Positions 7,381-14,637 of a DNA stretch of 36,848 bases are shown piece by piece. Position 1 is the first letter of the stretch. Each line of letters begins with the position of its first letter. The stretch is from Bacteroidota bacterium (GTDB lineage Bacteria > Bacteroidota > Bacteroidia > Flavobacteriales > Flavobacteriaceae). A program made the translations under genes and the position numbers. The stretch spans positions 1-36,848 of the forward strand of contig JAEWLN010000011.1 in NCBI GenBank assembly GCA_023457535.1. The letters are read 5' to 3'. A model generated the notes under the pieces. It was not told the origin of the DNA, ran no database searches, and was given only the letters and a program-made list of their open reading frames with translations.

Positions 7381-9855
7381 TTATTGCTTGGCGATCTTAA
7401 CGGTCGACGTGGCGTGACCGGACTGGATTTGCACCACATAATTCCCGGTCCTCAAACCACTCATATCGATAGAACGCCCACGCGCCACCATCAAAAGTCT
7501 GCCCGCCATATCATAGACCGATACTTTTGCCGGCTGCCCGCCATTTTCAATGGTAAGACGGTCTTTTACCGGATTGGGATACACCACCACATCGGCAGCA
7601 TGGCCAAACGCCTGCACACCAAGCGGATTTTGGACCGTCGTGACGTAATTGTTGGTAAGGATCGGATAATTGTAATCAAAATAAATGTTGGCGCTGTTGC
7701 TGAACGTGTCGCCCACTACAAGCTCCGATCGGGTTTTGATCTTGAACACCACAAAACCGTCATTGGCTGCATCGGCAAACGGCAGGTTGATACCCTCAAA
7801 CAGGAATTCCACTTTGTTGCCATCGGTACGCGTGACAAACTCATGGCTTGCGTAGAGCGGGATCAGCGAGGCTGCGTCGAATTTGTCCGTGTCGATCATG
7901 TCTTTCACCACGATGTTCTCGGCGGCAAAAGTTCCTGCGTTCTCGAACCGGATCAGGTAATGGACGTATTTGCCCACCATAGCCGGGGCCACGGATTGGC
8001 CTTCCAGACACGTTTTATCATTCGGGTCGAGCGAGCCCAATACATCCTGGGCGAGCGTGAAGGTGTTGTCCGCGGGCGTATCGTCCGTAGCTGGCGTCGA
8101 GAGCGATGCGGTGTAGTGCAGCACATCGTCGTTGTTGACCGGCGGGGTTTCCATCGGGCCATTGAGGTTCAGCACAAGTGCGATCTCACGCAATTCGAAC
8201 GGCTGGAGATCCGCAAAATCCCACGTAAGCGCATTGGCCGATTGCCCGCTGTAAGTAGGGTCGGCGCTGACCAGATCCATCGACGCATCGTCAAAAGTGA
8301 AAGTCAGCGTGCCGCCAGCGGTCTGGTTGCCTTTGTTTTTGTAGATGATTTTGTATCGGGCATCAAATCCGGGACGCGCCGTATTGACCGGCACGATGAA
8401 TACCTCCAGATCGGGGTGCAAGCCATTGGCCGTGACGCAAAAGTTGTGGGTTTGTGGACTTGCCTGTGCGGGGAATTCAGCCGTAATGGCCGCAGGGCTG
8501 ATGTTGAAATACCCCGGATTCTCCAGCGTGGGCGTTATCGTGAAATTGCCCGTACCTACCGGAATGTAGTAACTGCCGGTTTGGTTGGCGGTCAGCGTCC
8601 CGGAATGTGTCCCGTCGCTGATGGTGTAGCTCAGGTTGGCGTAGGCGAAATCGCCGCTGTCACAACCATTGCTGTTGTAATCAAATGTTGTGCTGCCCGA
8701 AACCTCATAAAACGTGCCGCCAGGGGTAAACGTGCAATAAGTATTGACGTGGCAATTCGGGAAACTTCCGGTGCCCCCGGTTACATATTCAAGGTCTTCT
8801 TCATCGCAGCAAATGTAACGCATGTCGGGATTGTCAAAAAACGAAAGCGAGTCCCATTGCGGGTTGCCGTTCTTGAGGTTCAGTACTTGCAGATCATTCG
8901 AATAGCACGACAATTTGGTCAGCAGCGGGCATTGCGACACATCAAGACTGGTCAGGTTGTTTTCGTAGCAGAACAGCCATTCCAGCGCAGGAAACGGCGT
9001 CAGATCAAGACTCGTGAGCTGGTTTGTCTCACACTCGAGGTGGACCAGCGCCGTACAGTTTGAAATGTCCAGGCTGGTCAGGTTGTTGTTTTCAACGCGC
9101 AGCCACGTAATGAGCGGAGAACCTGAGAGATCGAGCGTGGTGAGGTTGTTCAGGTGCGCATCGAATTGGGTCAGCGCGCTGCATCCTGCCACGTTCAGCG
9201 TCGTCAGCGCATTGGTCGGACAATGCAGATAGTAAAGCGACGCGCATTGCGACACATCGAGCGACGTGAGGCTGTTGCCCGTACAGTTGAGCCTTTCGAG
9301 CGGGCCGCCGGTTGGGACCAGCAGCGAGGTCAGGTTGTTGTTGTTGCAATGCAGCTGGCGCAAGGCTGTACATTGCGACACGTTGAGCGAAGTCAGGCTG
9401 TTGCCAAAACAATGCAGATCGATCAGCGTGGCATTGGGCGCAATGGTCAGGCTCGTGAGCTGGTTGGTTTCACACCGCAGGTTGACCAAAGCCGTATTCT
9501 GGCTTACGTTAAGTGTCGTGAGCTGGTTATTGTCTACGCGCAACGACTCCAGATTGGTAAAGAATTCAATTCCGGACAGGTTGGTGATGGCCGACTGTTT
9601 GAGGTTGAGCCATTTGATCGCCTGCGCCTCTGACACCTGGATTTCGCCGTCACCGTTGGTGTCGATGACGTCCGAGCTTTGGCTTACCCAATTGTTGGTC
9701 GAAGGCTGATAGACCGCGCTACCGGCAGATGCGATAAAGTTGGCGGTACCGGCAGCAACCAGTTTGGCTTTAAAATTCGCATCGGGAAAATTGATGGTCT
9801 GGGCGCGGCCCATAACGGTCAGTAAAAGGCACGCGGCAAGTAGTTTTTTGGTCAT
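7381..9855 (-). CDS. Leucine-rich-repeat T9SS surface protein
   Basis: The 824-residue secreted protein begins with a signal peptide (MTKKLLAACLLLTVMGRA, cleavage before Q). An EF-hand/dockerin-like calcium loop, DTNGDGEIQVSE, sits near residue 65. About a dozen leucine-rich repeats of roughly 21 residues follow to about 370, with the pattern LxxLxCxxNxLTSLDVSxC. The middle region has beta-sandwich repeats, including a section starting LGSLDPNDKTCLEG that is common in Bacteroidota secreted proteins. The last 75 residues form a T9SS type A sorting domain (VVVYPNPVKDRL ... GNYVVQIQSG ... KIAKQ), so the protein is exported and anchored or released by PorU. It is probably an adhesin or protein-binding surface protein; the ligand is unknown. 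The upstream in-frame alternative start is TTG, so the ATG before the signal peptide was chosen. Confidence 0.93.
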   Translation of the reverse strand: MTKKLLAACLLLTVMGRAQTINFPDANFKAKLVAAGTANFIASAGSAVYQPSTNNWVSQSSDVIDTNGDGEIQVSEAQAIKWLNLKQSAITNLSGIEFFTNLESLRVDNNQLTTLNVSQNTALVNLRCETNQLTSLTIAPNATLIDLHCFGNSLTSLNVSQCTALRQLHCNNNNLTSLLVPTGGPLERLNCTGNSLTSLDVSQCASLYYLHCPTNALTTLNVAGCSALTQFDAHLNNLTTLDLSGSPLITWLRVENNNLTSLDISNCTALVHLECETNQLTSLDLTPFPALEWLFCYENNLTSLDVSQCPLLTKLSCYSNDLQVLNLKNGNPQWDSLSFFDNPDMRYICCDEEDLEYVTGGTGSFPNCHVNTYCTFTPGGTFYEVSGSTTFDYNSNGCDSGDFAYANLSYTISDGTHSGTLTANQTGSYYIPVGTGNFTITPTLENPGYFNISPAAITAEFPAQASPQTHNFCVTANGLHPDLEVFIVPVNTARPGFDARYKIIYKNKGNQTAGGTLTFTFDDASMDLVSADPTYSGQSANALTWDFADLQPFELREIALVLNLNGPMETPPVNNDDVLHYTASLSTPATDDTPADNTFTLAQDVLGSLDPNDKTCLEGQSVAPAMVGKYVHYLIRFENAGTFAAENIVVKDMIDTDKFDAASLIPLYASHEFVTRTDGNKVEFLFEGINLPFADAANDGFVVFKIKTRSELVVGDTFSNSANIYFDYNYPILTNNYVTTVQNPLGVQAFGHAADVVVYPNPVKDRLTIENGGQPAKVSVYDMAGRLLMVARGRSIDMSGLRTGNYVVQIQSGHATSTVKIAKQ

Positions 9856-10098
9856 AAGAGGGTGGTTGGTGGTCGATAACAATCTGATTCACAAAGCCGC
9901 AGATTTTATCCGGGCGGCGGTGCTAATGTAAATAAATTTTTAATTTAGCGGCGCCTGAATCGAAAATAGTTTGATGGGTCCGGTTAATTATCAGGATCAT
10001 GCGCTGTTTTTTTGGTTCATGCCGGCCCCGGCGCAAAACATTCGACACTGACAATAGCGTGCTAACGTTTCGATACTTTAGCCGATAATTTAAATTTG
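9856..10098. other. Intergenic region between divergent LRR and GNAT genes
   Basis: This 243-bp gap must contain promoters for both divergent genes. I see no convincing TTG/TAnnTTTG pair on either strand. TAAATTTG touches the GNAT start codon directly, which is too close to serve it. No RNA gene or repeat is visible. Confidence 0.4.
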
Positions 10099-10593
10099 AT
10101 GAGAATTACATTCAAAACCCCTCGCCTGAGCGTTGGCCCGATGACGATCGACCACACCGCTTTTATGTTCGAGCTGCTCAATTCTAACGGATGGATCGCC
10201 AACATCGGCGACAGAAACATTCAATCCATGCAGGACGCGGCCGCTTATATTGAAAAAATCAACGCCAACCCGAATTACGCGTACCTGGTTTCGCATCTCG
10301 AACCTGGCGGCGCACCGATCGGCCTTGTCACGCTGATCAAACGCGACTACCTGGAGGACCACGACATTGGCTTTGCGGTGTTGCCGCAGCACCAGCAGCG
10401 AGGCTATTCGTATGAAGCCATAAAGGCCTATCTTGACCGCATTGCGCAGGCGGGCGTTTGCAAAAAGGTTGTGGCCATCACCGTTCCGCACAATACGGGT
10501 TCGATCAAACTGATTGAAAAGTTGGGGCTTGCGTACGAAAAAGAAATGTTGGAAAATGAGGTGAAGTTGTTGGTGTATGGGAAATTTTTGTGA
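10099..10593 (+). CDS. GNAT family N-acetyltransferase (RimJ/RimL-like)
   Basis: The 164-residue protein has the GNAT fold in the RimJ/RimL-type subfamily, which acetylates an amino group from acetyl-CoA. The N-terminal TPRLSVGPM is typical of that subfamily. The acetyl-CoA binding motif A is visible as GFAVLPQHQQRGYSYEAIK (the Q-x-x-G-Y/A type) near residues 92-110, and motif B as NTGSIKLIEKLG near residues 134-145. Its target (ribosomal protein, antibiotic or small molecule) cannot be told. It stands alone, divergent from the LRR gene and upstream of a small regulator. Confidence 0.85.
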   Translation: MRITFKTPRLSVGPMTIDHTAFMFELLNSNGWIANIGDRNIQSMQDAAAYIEKINANPNYAYLVSHLEPGGAPIGLVTLIKRDYLEDHDIGFAVLPQHQQRGYSYEAIKAYLDRIAQAGVCKKVVAITVPHNTGSIKLIEKLGLAYEKEMLENEVKLLVYGKFL

Positions 10594-10628
10594 GCGGGGT
10601 GGGTAGCGGATTTAAAAGTTCAGACGAA

Positions 10629-10753
10629 TTGTTACAACACAGTTCCAAACGGACAAGCGCCATTAATCTTTTTTGGCTGTAGCAAAAAAACTAAAGCAAA
10701 AAAATTGCTACAACATTTGTGGCAAAATATTTGAATCGCCAAAATTGCTACAA
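10629..10753. promoter_or_regulatory. Repeated TTGyTACAA operator-like sites before the HTH gene
   Basis: Four related 9-mers occur in 125 bp: TTGTTACAA at 10629, CTGTAGCAA at 10677 (inverse orientation, one mismatch), TTGCTACAA at 10705 and TTGCTACAA at 10745. The third overlaps the TTG of a possible promoter (TTG at 10705, 18-bp spacer, AATATTTG at 10726-10733), and the fourth lies in the leader. This arrangement fits autoregulation by the helix-turn-helix protein that follows. The role is inferred. Confidence 0.45.
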
Positions 10754-10763
10754 TTCCCACACG

Positions 10764-11276
10764 ATGAAAAATCAAACCGCCATCAGTTCCCTGCTTGGGC
10801 TTACCCAACACGAGATGGCGATGCTGCTCGGGGTAAGCCGCAGCCTTCTTTCGTTGTATGAACTCGGTAAGCGCGAGCTGCCACTGCGCGCCACGCTGCT
10901 GCTGGCCGAAATTCTGCAACACATGAACACGCCCCAGGCCAAACCCGCGGCGTTACGCGCGAATCCCGAGCATCTGGAGCACCTGCTGCGCGAGAACGAA
11001 TTCCAGCGGCTGCGGCTCGAACGCGAAATGGCAAAAGCGGCCAGGAAACTTCTGGCACAACAGCGGCGCTTGCGGCTCGCGGAATTCCTGGACGCACGAC
11101 AACACGCAAAAACAACACAGGTTTCTGGCCCGGCTTTTCAGCTGCGCATCAAAAAAAGCCATGTGGATTGGTCGGCTACCGTGGTTGAATACCAACATAA
11201 AAAGGAATTGCTCGCCATCGAACAAGCCATGCTCGAATCGCAACTGCAGCAATTGCGCAAACAGCCGACGCCATGA
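10764..11276 (+). CDS. Small XRE-type helix-turn-helix regulator with coiled-coil tail
   Basis: The 170-residue protein has a Cro/CI-type helix-turn-helix at residues about 10-45 (LTQHEMAMLLGVSRSLLSLY, where the second half is the recognition helix). It is followed by a long, Arg/Leu/Gln-rich helical region (about 70-125) likely to be a coiled coil for dimerisation, and a second helical segment at the end. No ligand or enzymatic domain is recognised. The ATG giving MKNQTAISS is chosen because it begins just before the DNA-binding domain and after the repeated operator-like sites. It probably represses its own promoter; other targets are unknown. Confidence 0.75.
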   Translation: MKNQTAISSLLGLTQHEMAMLLGVSRSLLSLYELGKRELPLRATLLLAEILQHMNTPQAKPAALRANPEHLEHLLRENEFQRLRLEREMAKAARKLLAQQRRLRLAEFLDARQHAKTTQVSGPAFQLRIKKSHVDWSATVVEYQHKKELLAIEQAMLESQLQQLRKQPTP

Positions 11277-11418
11277 GCAACCGCTACCCGGGCTAAAATG
11301 TTCATGGTATCTTTTTCGCTCGCCCGTACCCGGATTACTGACCCCCAACCTAATCCCAACGCAATGAGCCGGTTAAAAAAAGCCGCCAAATAAAATCTAT
11401 TTTTTACAAAAATAGTTT
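11277..11418. other. Intergenic region after the HTH gene
   Basis: A/T-rich spacer sequence lies between the regulator and the tRNA promoter. No gene or stable hairpin is evident. Confidence 0.4.
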
Positions 11419-11452
11419 TTGCAAAATCAAAAAGGTTGCTATATTTGCAACC
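11419..11452 (+). promoter_or_regulatory. Promoter of tRNA-Ser with palindrome around the -7 box
   Basis: TTG at 11419-11421 and TATATTTG at 11440-11447 are separated by 18 bp, a full match to the Bacteroidota sigma-A consensus. The -7 element lies within the inverted repeat GGTTGC-TATATTT-GCAACC (11434-11452). The expected transcription start is about 33 bp before the tRNA. Confidence 0.75.
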
Positions 11453-11485
11453 GCTAACGGAGAAACCCAACAGCACCGACTTATT

Positions 11486-11570
11486 GGAGGAATGGCAGAG
11501 TGGTCGATTGCGGCAGTCTTGAAAACTGTTGACTGTAACAGGTCCGGGGGTTCGAATCCCTCTTCCTCCG
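11486..11570 (+). tRNA. tRNA-Ser (anticodon UGA)
   Basis: The acceptor arm pairs GGAGGAA with TTCCTCC, followed by discriminator G. The anticodon stem is GCAGT/ACTGT with loop CTTGAAA, giving anticodon TGA. The variable arm is long (class II), and the T arm contains GGTTCGAATCC. The encoded 3' end is followed by CAA, so CCA is added after transcription. It decodes UCA and other UCN codons. Confidence 0.95.
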
Positions 11571-11575
11571 CAAAC

Positions 11576-11608
11576 AAAACCGAAAGTGAATGCTTTCGGT
11601 TTTTTTTT
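11576..11608 (+). terminator. Rho-independent terminator of tRNA-Ser
   Basis: The stem AAAACCGAAAG / CTTTCGGTTTT has a 6-nt loop (TGAATG) and is followed by a continuous T run. It starts 5 bp after the tRNA. Confidence 0.85.
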
Positions 11609-11662
11609 GGAGCGCCGCGTCGAAAGCCGCCAGGCTTTTGTAAGCGGCGCTCCAAAAAAAAA
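11600..11662. repeat. 63-bp near-palindromic element next to tRNA-Ser
   Basis: T9-GGAGCGCCGC at 11600-11618 is the exact inverse of GCGGCGCTCC-A9 at 11644-11662. The 25-bp interior forms its own hairpin, AAAGCC-GCCA-GGCTTT. The left T run doubles as the tail of the tRNA terminator. It could be a small palindromic repeat or a second terminator that works in both directions. Confidence 0.7.
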
Positions 11663-11663
11663 C

Positions 11664-11780
11664 CAGCGTTTGCAAAACGCGGCGGTTTTTTTGCCCAGGA
11701 TACTCCAAACGGGATCATGAAATAATCCCTCTCGATACGCCTCAAAAACAGCGTTTGCAAAACGCGCGGATTTTGCCCTC
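11664..11780 (+). repeat. Pair of imperfect direct repeats (CAGCGTTTGCAAAACGCG)
   Basis: The 18-bp sequence CAGCGTTTGCAAAACGCG occurs at 11664-11681 and again at 11749-11766, 85 bp apart. Each copy is followed by a related GC-then-TTTTGCCC segment. Each contains the inverted repeat GCGTTT-TGC-AAAACGC (overlapping arms), so both can fold. No gene is seen between 11663 and 11854. Confidence 0.6.
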
Positions 11781-11854
11781 GGATGTGATCGCGCGATCCA
11801 CAAGAATGAAACGGGATTGTTGGGCATTATGGAACGGCAGCACGTCGCCACGCG

Positions 11855-12072
11855 CCTGTACCTAGTCCGGCCACAAACCAGTTTTCTGTTGTCCGGGACG
11901 ACAATAGGCCTTTCTCGATTTCCATCTCGAATCTGTCGGCGAAAAAACATACGCCGTCCAGGATATTACGAGCCCTGCGTCGGTCGATGTGACTGCGCTT
12001 AAATCCGGAATATATTTGGTAACGACAACATCAGTATCCGGGTCGGCGACCGCTAAGATCATCGTACGATAA
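11855..12072 (+). pseudogene. Frameshifted remnant of a T9SS type A cargo protein (C-terminal sorting domain only)
   Basis: Read in one frame, 11861-11944 gives PSPATNQFSVVRDDN then RPFSISISNLSAKK. After a single-base slip in the A6 tract at 11942-11947, the next frame gives TYAVQDITSPASVDVTALKS, then GIYLVTTTSVSGSATAKIIVR and a stop. This is the standard T9SS type A pattern (PNPxxxxF ... DVSxLxSGxYxxxxxxxxxxxxxKIIxx). Restoring one A would join the halves. The rest of the gene upstream is missing or unrecognisable, because the sequence before 11855 is repeats and the tRNA region. It is a decayed gene tail, not expressed as a useful protein. Confidence 0.8.
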
Positions 12073-12280
12073 CGCTAAAGGTATCCCGGATAAAGAACCG
12101 ATTTCTCTGTTACCGATCTTTAGATGTGCAGGTCAACATTAAAAACAACGGATTCGGGATTTTAAAGCATGGGTTCGCCGAAAGTGTGAAGACAAAACGC
12201 AAAGACATTTGCCCCAATTACAAGATGTCCTTAGCTTGGATTTGCCTTTTATCCAATCAGCCCGTTTGGCCATGAGGGTG
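12073..12280. other. Intergenic region, nothing recognised
   Basis: About 200 bp between the T9SS remnant and the convergent NUMOD4/HNH gene show no open frame with family resemblance, no RNA and no clear terminator. It may contain further decayed sequence. Confidence 0.4.
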
Positions 12281-12862
12281 CTACACTTTGATATGGCCCC
12301 AATTCTCCCCTCTTCTTATCCTGCTGATCTGCATTTCGCTGATGCCAAATTGCTTGGCCAGCATTTTGATCCGCGTTTTTCTGTCCGGATCGTTCAGCAA
12401 CTTTTTCAGGTGCATTACTTTTGTTGAAGTCAATTTTCTGCCGTCGGCCTGGAGCTTGTATGCCCTGACTTTTGCGCCGATGTTGATCACATTTGGGTTT
12501 TTTCGGCGGTGCTCCTGCGCTTCTTCTTTGGTTGCCCATCGCAGGTTTGACACCATGTCGTTGTCGCGGGAATAATCGAGATGGATGACATAAATGTTTT
12601 CCTCGGACGGCTTTGGCACAAACAGCTCGGCCACAAGCTTGTAAACGAAAAGGGTTTTGCCCACCCATTTTCCCTCGCTGTTTTTGGTGTTGAACCGAAG
12701 GGTCTTGTAGCCTTGCGAATAGCTGCCATTAAGCAATTTCCCGTCTTCAATCGAATTTGTAAAACCGATAATTCTGGCGCGGTTTGAAATGGCGTAGCGA
12801 TAAACTGTAGGAAATTCTATTTTGACTTCTCTGAATTCTTCTTGCGGATAAAGTCTGATCAT
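12281..12862 (-). CDS. NUMOD4/HNH-derived DNA-binding protein
   Basis: The 193-residue protein has a NUMOD4-like N-terminus (about residues 10-55, including RYAISNRARIIGF). An HNH-like core follows at about 70-115 (VYKLVAELFVPKPSEEN, then IHLDYSRDNDMVSNLRWAT). A helix-turn-helix lies at the C-terminus (RIKMLAKQFGISEMQISRIR). Homing-endonuclease relatives have H-x-LVA at the first position, where this protein has Y, so one catalytic histidine is missing. The later H, DN and NL residues remain. It could be a nicking enzyme remnant turned into a regulator. The ATG before IRLYPQEEF is chosen because the longer form would need a TTG. It has its own good promoter. Confidence 0.75.
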   Translation of the reverse strand: MIRLYPQEEFREVKIEFPTVYRYAISNRARIIGFTNSIEDGKLLNGSYSQGYKTLRFNTKNSEGKWVGKTLFVYKLVAELFVPKPSEENIYVIHLDYSRDNDMVSNLRWATKEEAQEHRRKNPNVINIGAKVRAYKLQADGRKLTSTKVMHLKKLLNDPDRKTRIKMLAKQFGISEMQISRIRRGENWGHIKV

Positions 12863-12883
12863 CTTTGTGGTATTTAAGATACC

Positions 12884-12913
12884 CAAATTTAGTCAAAAAT
12901 CCGCTGCATGCAA
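12884..12913 (-). promoter_or_regulatory. Promoter of the NUMOD4/HNH gene
   Basis: On the minus strand, TTG (12913-12911), a 19-bp spacer and TAAATTTG (12891-12884) match the Bacteroidota consensus fully. The ATG lies 21 bp after the -7 box. Confidence 0.7.
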
Positions 12914-13018
12914 CGCAAATGGCCATCTCTTTGGCAAAAACAGCGTTCCTTGAAGAAATAGCGACTTCCGGGCGATCTAAAAAACGGCGGTTCCGGCAGC
13001 TGACCGGCGACCGTATTT

Positions 13019-13759
13019 TTAAGCCATGCCCCCATTGATGCCAAAATTTTGCCCTGTGATCCAGTGCGATTCATCGCTTGCCAGAAATAAAACAAGCGGT
13101 GCGATATCGTCCGTTTCGGCGATTCTGTTAAATGCGCTCAAACCGGCTATGCGCCCAATGGCTTCATCGGTCTTTCCCTTTAAAAAAAGTGCTGTATTGA
13201 TCGGGCCGGGCGAAATGGTATTGGCCGTAATTCCTCTGCTTCCGATTTCTTTGGCAAATACCCTGGTCATTTGCTCAACCGCCGCTTTGGAGGCAGCATA
13301 CACGCCGTAAGCAGGGAACATCACTCTGGTAACAGAACTTGAAATATTGATGATTCGTCCATGATCAGCCATTTTCGCAGCCGATTCCTTCATGGAAAAG
13401 AAAACGCTTTTGGTGTTTATTGAAAAGGTGCGGTCAAAATCTTCTTCAGAGGTGTCTTTTATGAATTTGGTAATCATAATTCCCGCATTGTTGATTACAA
13501 TGTCGATTTTTCCAAATTTTTCGATCGTTCGATCAAAGAGTTTTGCCATTTCTGCAGGATTCCTGACATCGGCCTCAATGGCGTATGCGTGCCCGCCCGA
13601 CGCGGTGATTTCAGAAACGACCTTTTGCGCTTGGTCCTTATCAGCGGCATAATTGATCACTACGCGCGCACCATTAAAGGCCAAAAGTTTTGCAACCGTT
13701 TTGCCAAGTCCGCGCGATGAGCCTGTTACAATGGCAATTTTGCCTTTTAAGTTTCTCAT
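13019..13759 (-). CDS. Short-chain dehydrogenase/reductase (SDR family)
   Basis: The 246-residue protein is a classical SDR that transfers hydride between NAD(P)H and a carbonyl or alcohol. The cofactor loop GSSRGLGK (a TGxxxGxG variant) is at residues 13-20, NNAG near 90-93, the catalytic serine lies in NISSSV near 140, and Y-x3-K is YAASK near 153-157. The C-terminal WITGQNFGINGGMA is standard for FabG-like members. The substrate is unknown. A broken AraC regulator lies immediately upstream on the same strand; in related bacteria small AraC proteins of this type often control an adjacent oxidoreductase. Confidence 0.9.
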   Translation of the reverse strand: MRNLKGKIAIVTGSSRGLGKTVAKLLAFNGARVVINYAADKDQAQKVVSEITASGGHAYAIEADVRNPAEMAKLFDRTIEKFGKIDIVINNAGIMITKFIKDTSEEDFDRTFSINTKSVFFSMKESAAKMADHGRIINISSSVTRVMFPAYGVYAASKAAVEQMTRVFAKEIGSRGITANTISPGPINTALFLKGKTDEAIGRIAGLSAFNRIAETDDIAPLVLFLASDESHWITGQNFGINGGMA

Positions 13760-13779
13760 TTTCTTTGTTGTTTTAGAAG

Positions 13780-13787
13780 CAAAGTTA
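13780..13787 (-). promoter_or_regulatory. Probable -7 element of the SDR gene
   Basis: TAACTTTG on the minus strand matches TAnnTTTG, 20 bp before the SDR ATG. No TTG is found at the -33 position, so it may need an activator, perhaps the lost AraC protein. Confidence 0.45.
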
Positions 13788-13828
13788 AAATGCGATAAAA
13801 CTTTTTTTATGGTGAGTGTTTCAGAACT

Positions 13829-14183
13829 TTAGTTTGTTTTGGTTTTTCTATATGCCGACGGGGTGATGCCGGTATGTTTTTTAAAATATTTTGTAAAATT
13901 GGTTGGTTCATAGGTGAGTTTGTAAGCTACCTCTGAAATCGTGAGCTCGGGATTTTCCAACAATTTTTTGGCAACGGCAATTGTCTTTTCGTGGCCGAGA
14001 TCACACGGTGATTTTCCCGTCGTCTATTGGATGGTGTTGCTCAGATGGGTCGGGTGAATGTGCAAAATGCCGGCGAAATCCTGTATTTCAAAATAAATAT
14101 CGGTTTTGCCCGATAATATCGTGCAAATGCCGATCAAGTTCGTCCAAAAATCTGGACGTTATTTCCTCTGGTCGTGTGGTCAT
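13829..14183 (-). pseudogene. AraC-family regulator, broken by a frameshift and an in-frame stop
   Basis: Reading the minus strand from the ATG at 14183 gives MTTRPEEITSRFLDELDRHL, then DIIGQNRYLF and a stop. One base shifted in the A/T tract near 14089-14094, it continues EIQDFAGILHIHPTHLSNTI-Q, meets TAG at 14026-14024, and continues as the second AraC helix-turn-helix (TISEVAYKLTYEPTNFTKYF, then KKHTGITPSAYRK) to a stop at 13829. The whole would be a compact AraC protein of about 117 residues without an effector domain. With two independent lesions it is probably non-functional, unless the stop is a sequencing error. Confidence 0.85.
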
Positions 14184-14440
14184 CTTTTAAATGTTGGTTT
14201 TTGTCGTGAACTTGCCCCTAATTTCGTAAATTACAGACAGGAATACCAAGTTTATTGCTCCTTTTTGCAACAGACGCAATCCTTTTCCAAAAGGCGTGTA
14301 AATCATTCTTGCCCGGCGCTGTTCTTTACTGTAAATTACCAACAGTTGCAACGCCGATAAATGTAATTTTTACAATAAATACTGTAAAAAACCCACTTCG
14401 GGCGCATCTACTTTTACATATCAACTTTAAAGTTTCAGCC
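14184..14440. other. Intergenic region with a short inverted repeat
   Basis: The 257-bp A/T-rich gap between the AraC remnant and the DUF3606 gene contains the inverted repeat TTTTTACA-(ATAAATAC)-TGTAAAAA near 14367-14390. This might be an operator for the downstream gene. No other feature was found. Confidence 0.4.
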
Positions 14441-14635
14441 ATGTCAGACGATAAGCAAAAACGCGATTTTCGCGACCGCAATCAAATCAACCAGAATGAA
14501 GATTACGAAGCGCGTTACCGGAACGAAAAATTCGGCGTCACCAGAGAACAACTCGCCGAGGCCATTGCCGCAACAGGAAGTACCGATGCAGACCGTGTCG
14601 AACAGTGGCTCGGGCAAAATCCAAAAAACACCTGA
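14441..14635 (+). CDS. Small DUF3606-like protein
   Basis: The 64-residue, highly charged soluble protein begins MSDDKQKRDFRDRNQINQNE and has a central VTREQLAEAIAATGSTDADRV helix-turn-helix-like stretch. This resembles DUF3606 proteins, short polypeptides of unknown function often linked to stress-responsive loci. The pattern 'EDYEARYRNEKFGV' followed by 'T-x-EQL-x-x-A' is the reason for the family call. It ends 2 bp before the CinA-like ATG, so the two are probably cotranscribed. Confidence 0.7.
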   Translation: MSDDKQKRDFRDRNQINQNEDYEARYRNEKFGVTREQLAEAIAATGSTDADRVEQWLGQNPKNT

Positions 14636-14637
14636 CA

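Noticed and set aside
7378..9063. A 561-codon plus-strand open frame
   Set aside because: It is antisense to the leucine-rich-repeat protein, and its composition is the complement of the repeats.
10091..10098. TAAATTTG as promoter of the GNAT gene
   Set aside because: It touches the ATG, so transcription would start inside the coding region; no TTG is found upstream at the right distance.
11492..11725. Open frames across tRNA-Ser and the palindrome
   Set aside because: They cover a certain tRNA and its terminator and show no protein family.
12073..12280. Another decayed gene between the T9SS remnant and the HNH gene
   Set aside because: No frame gave a recognisable motif.
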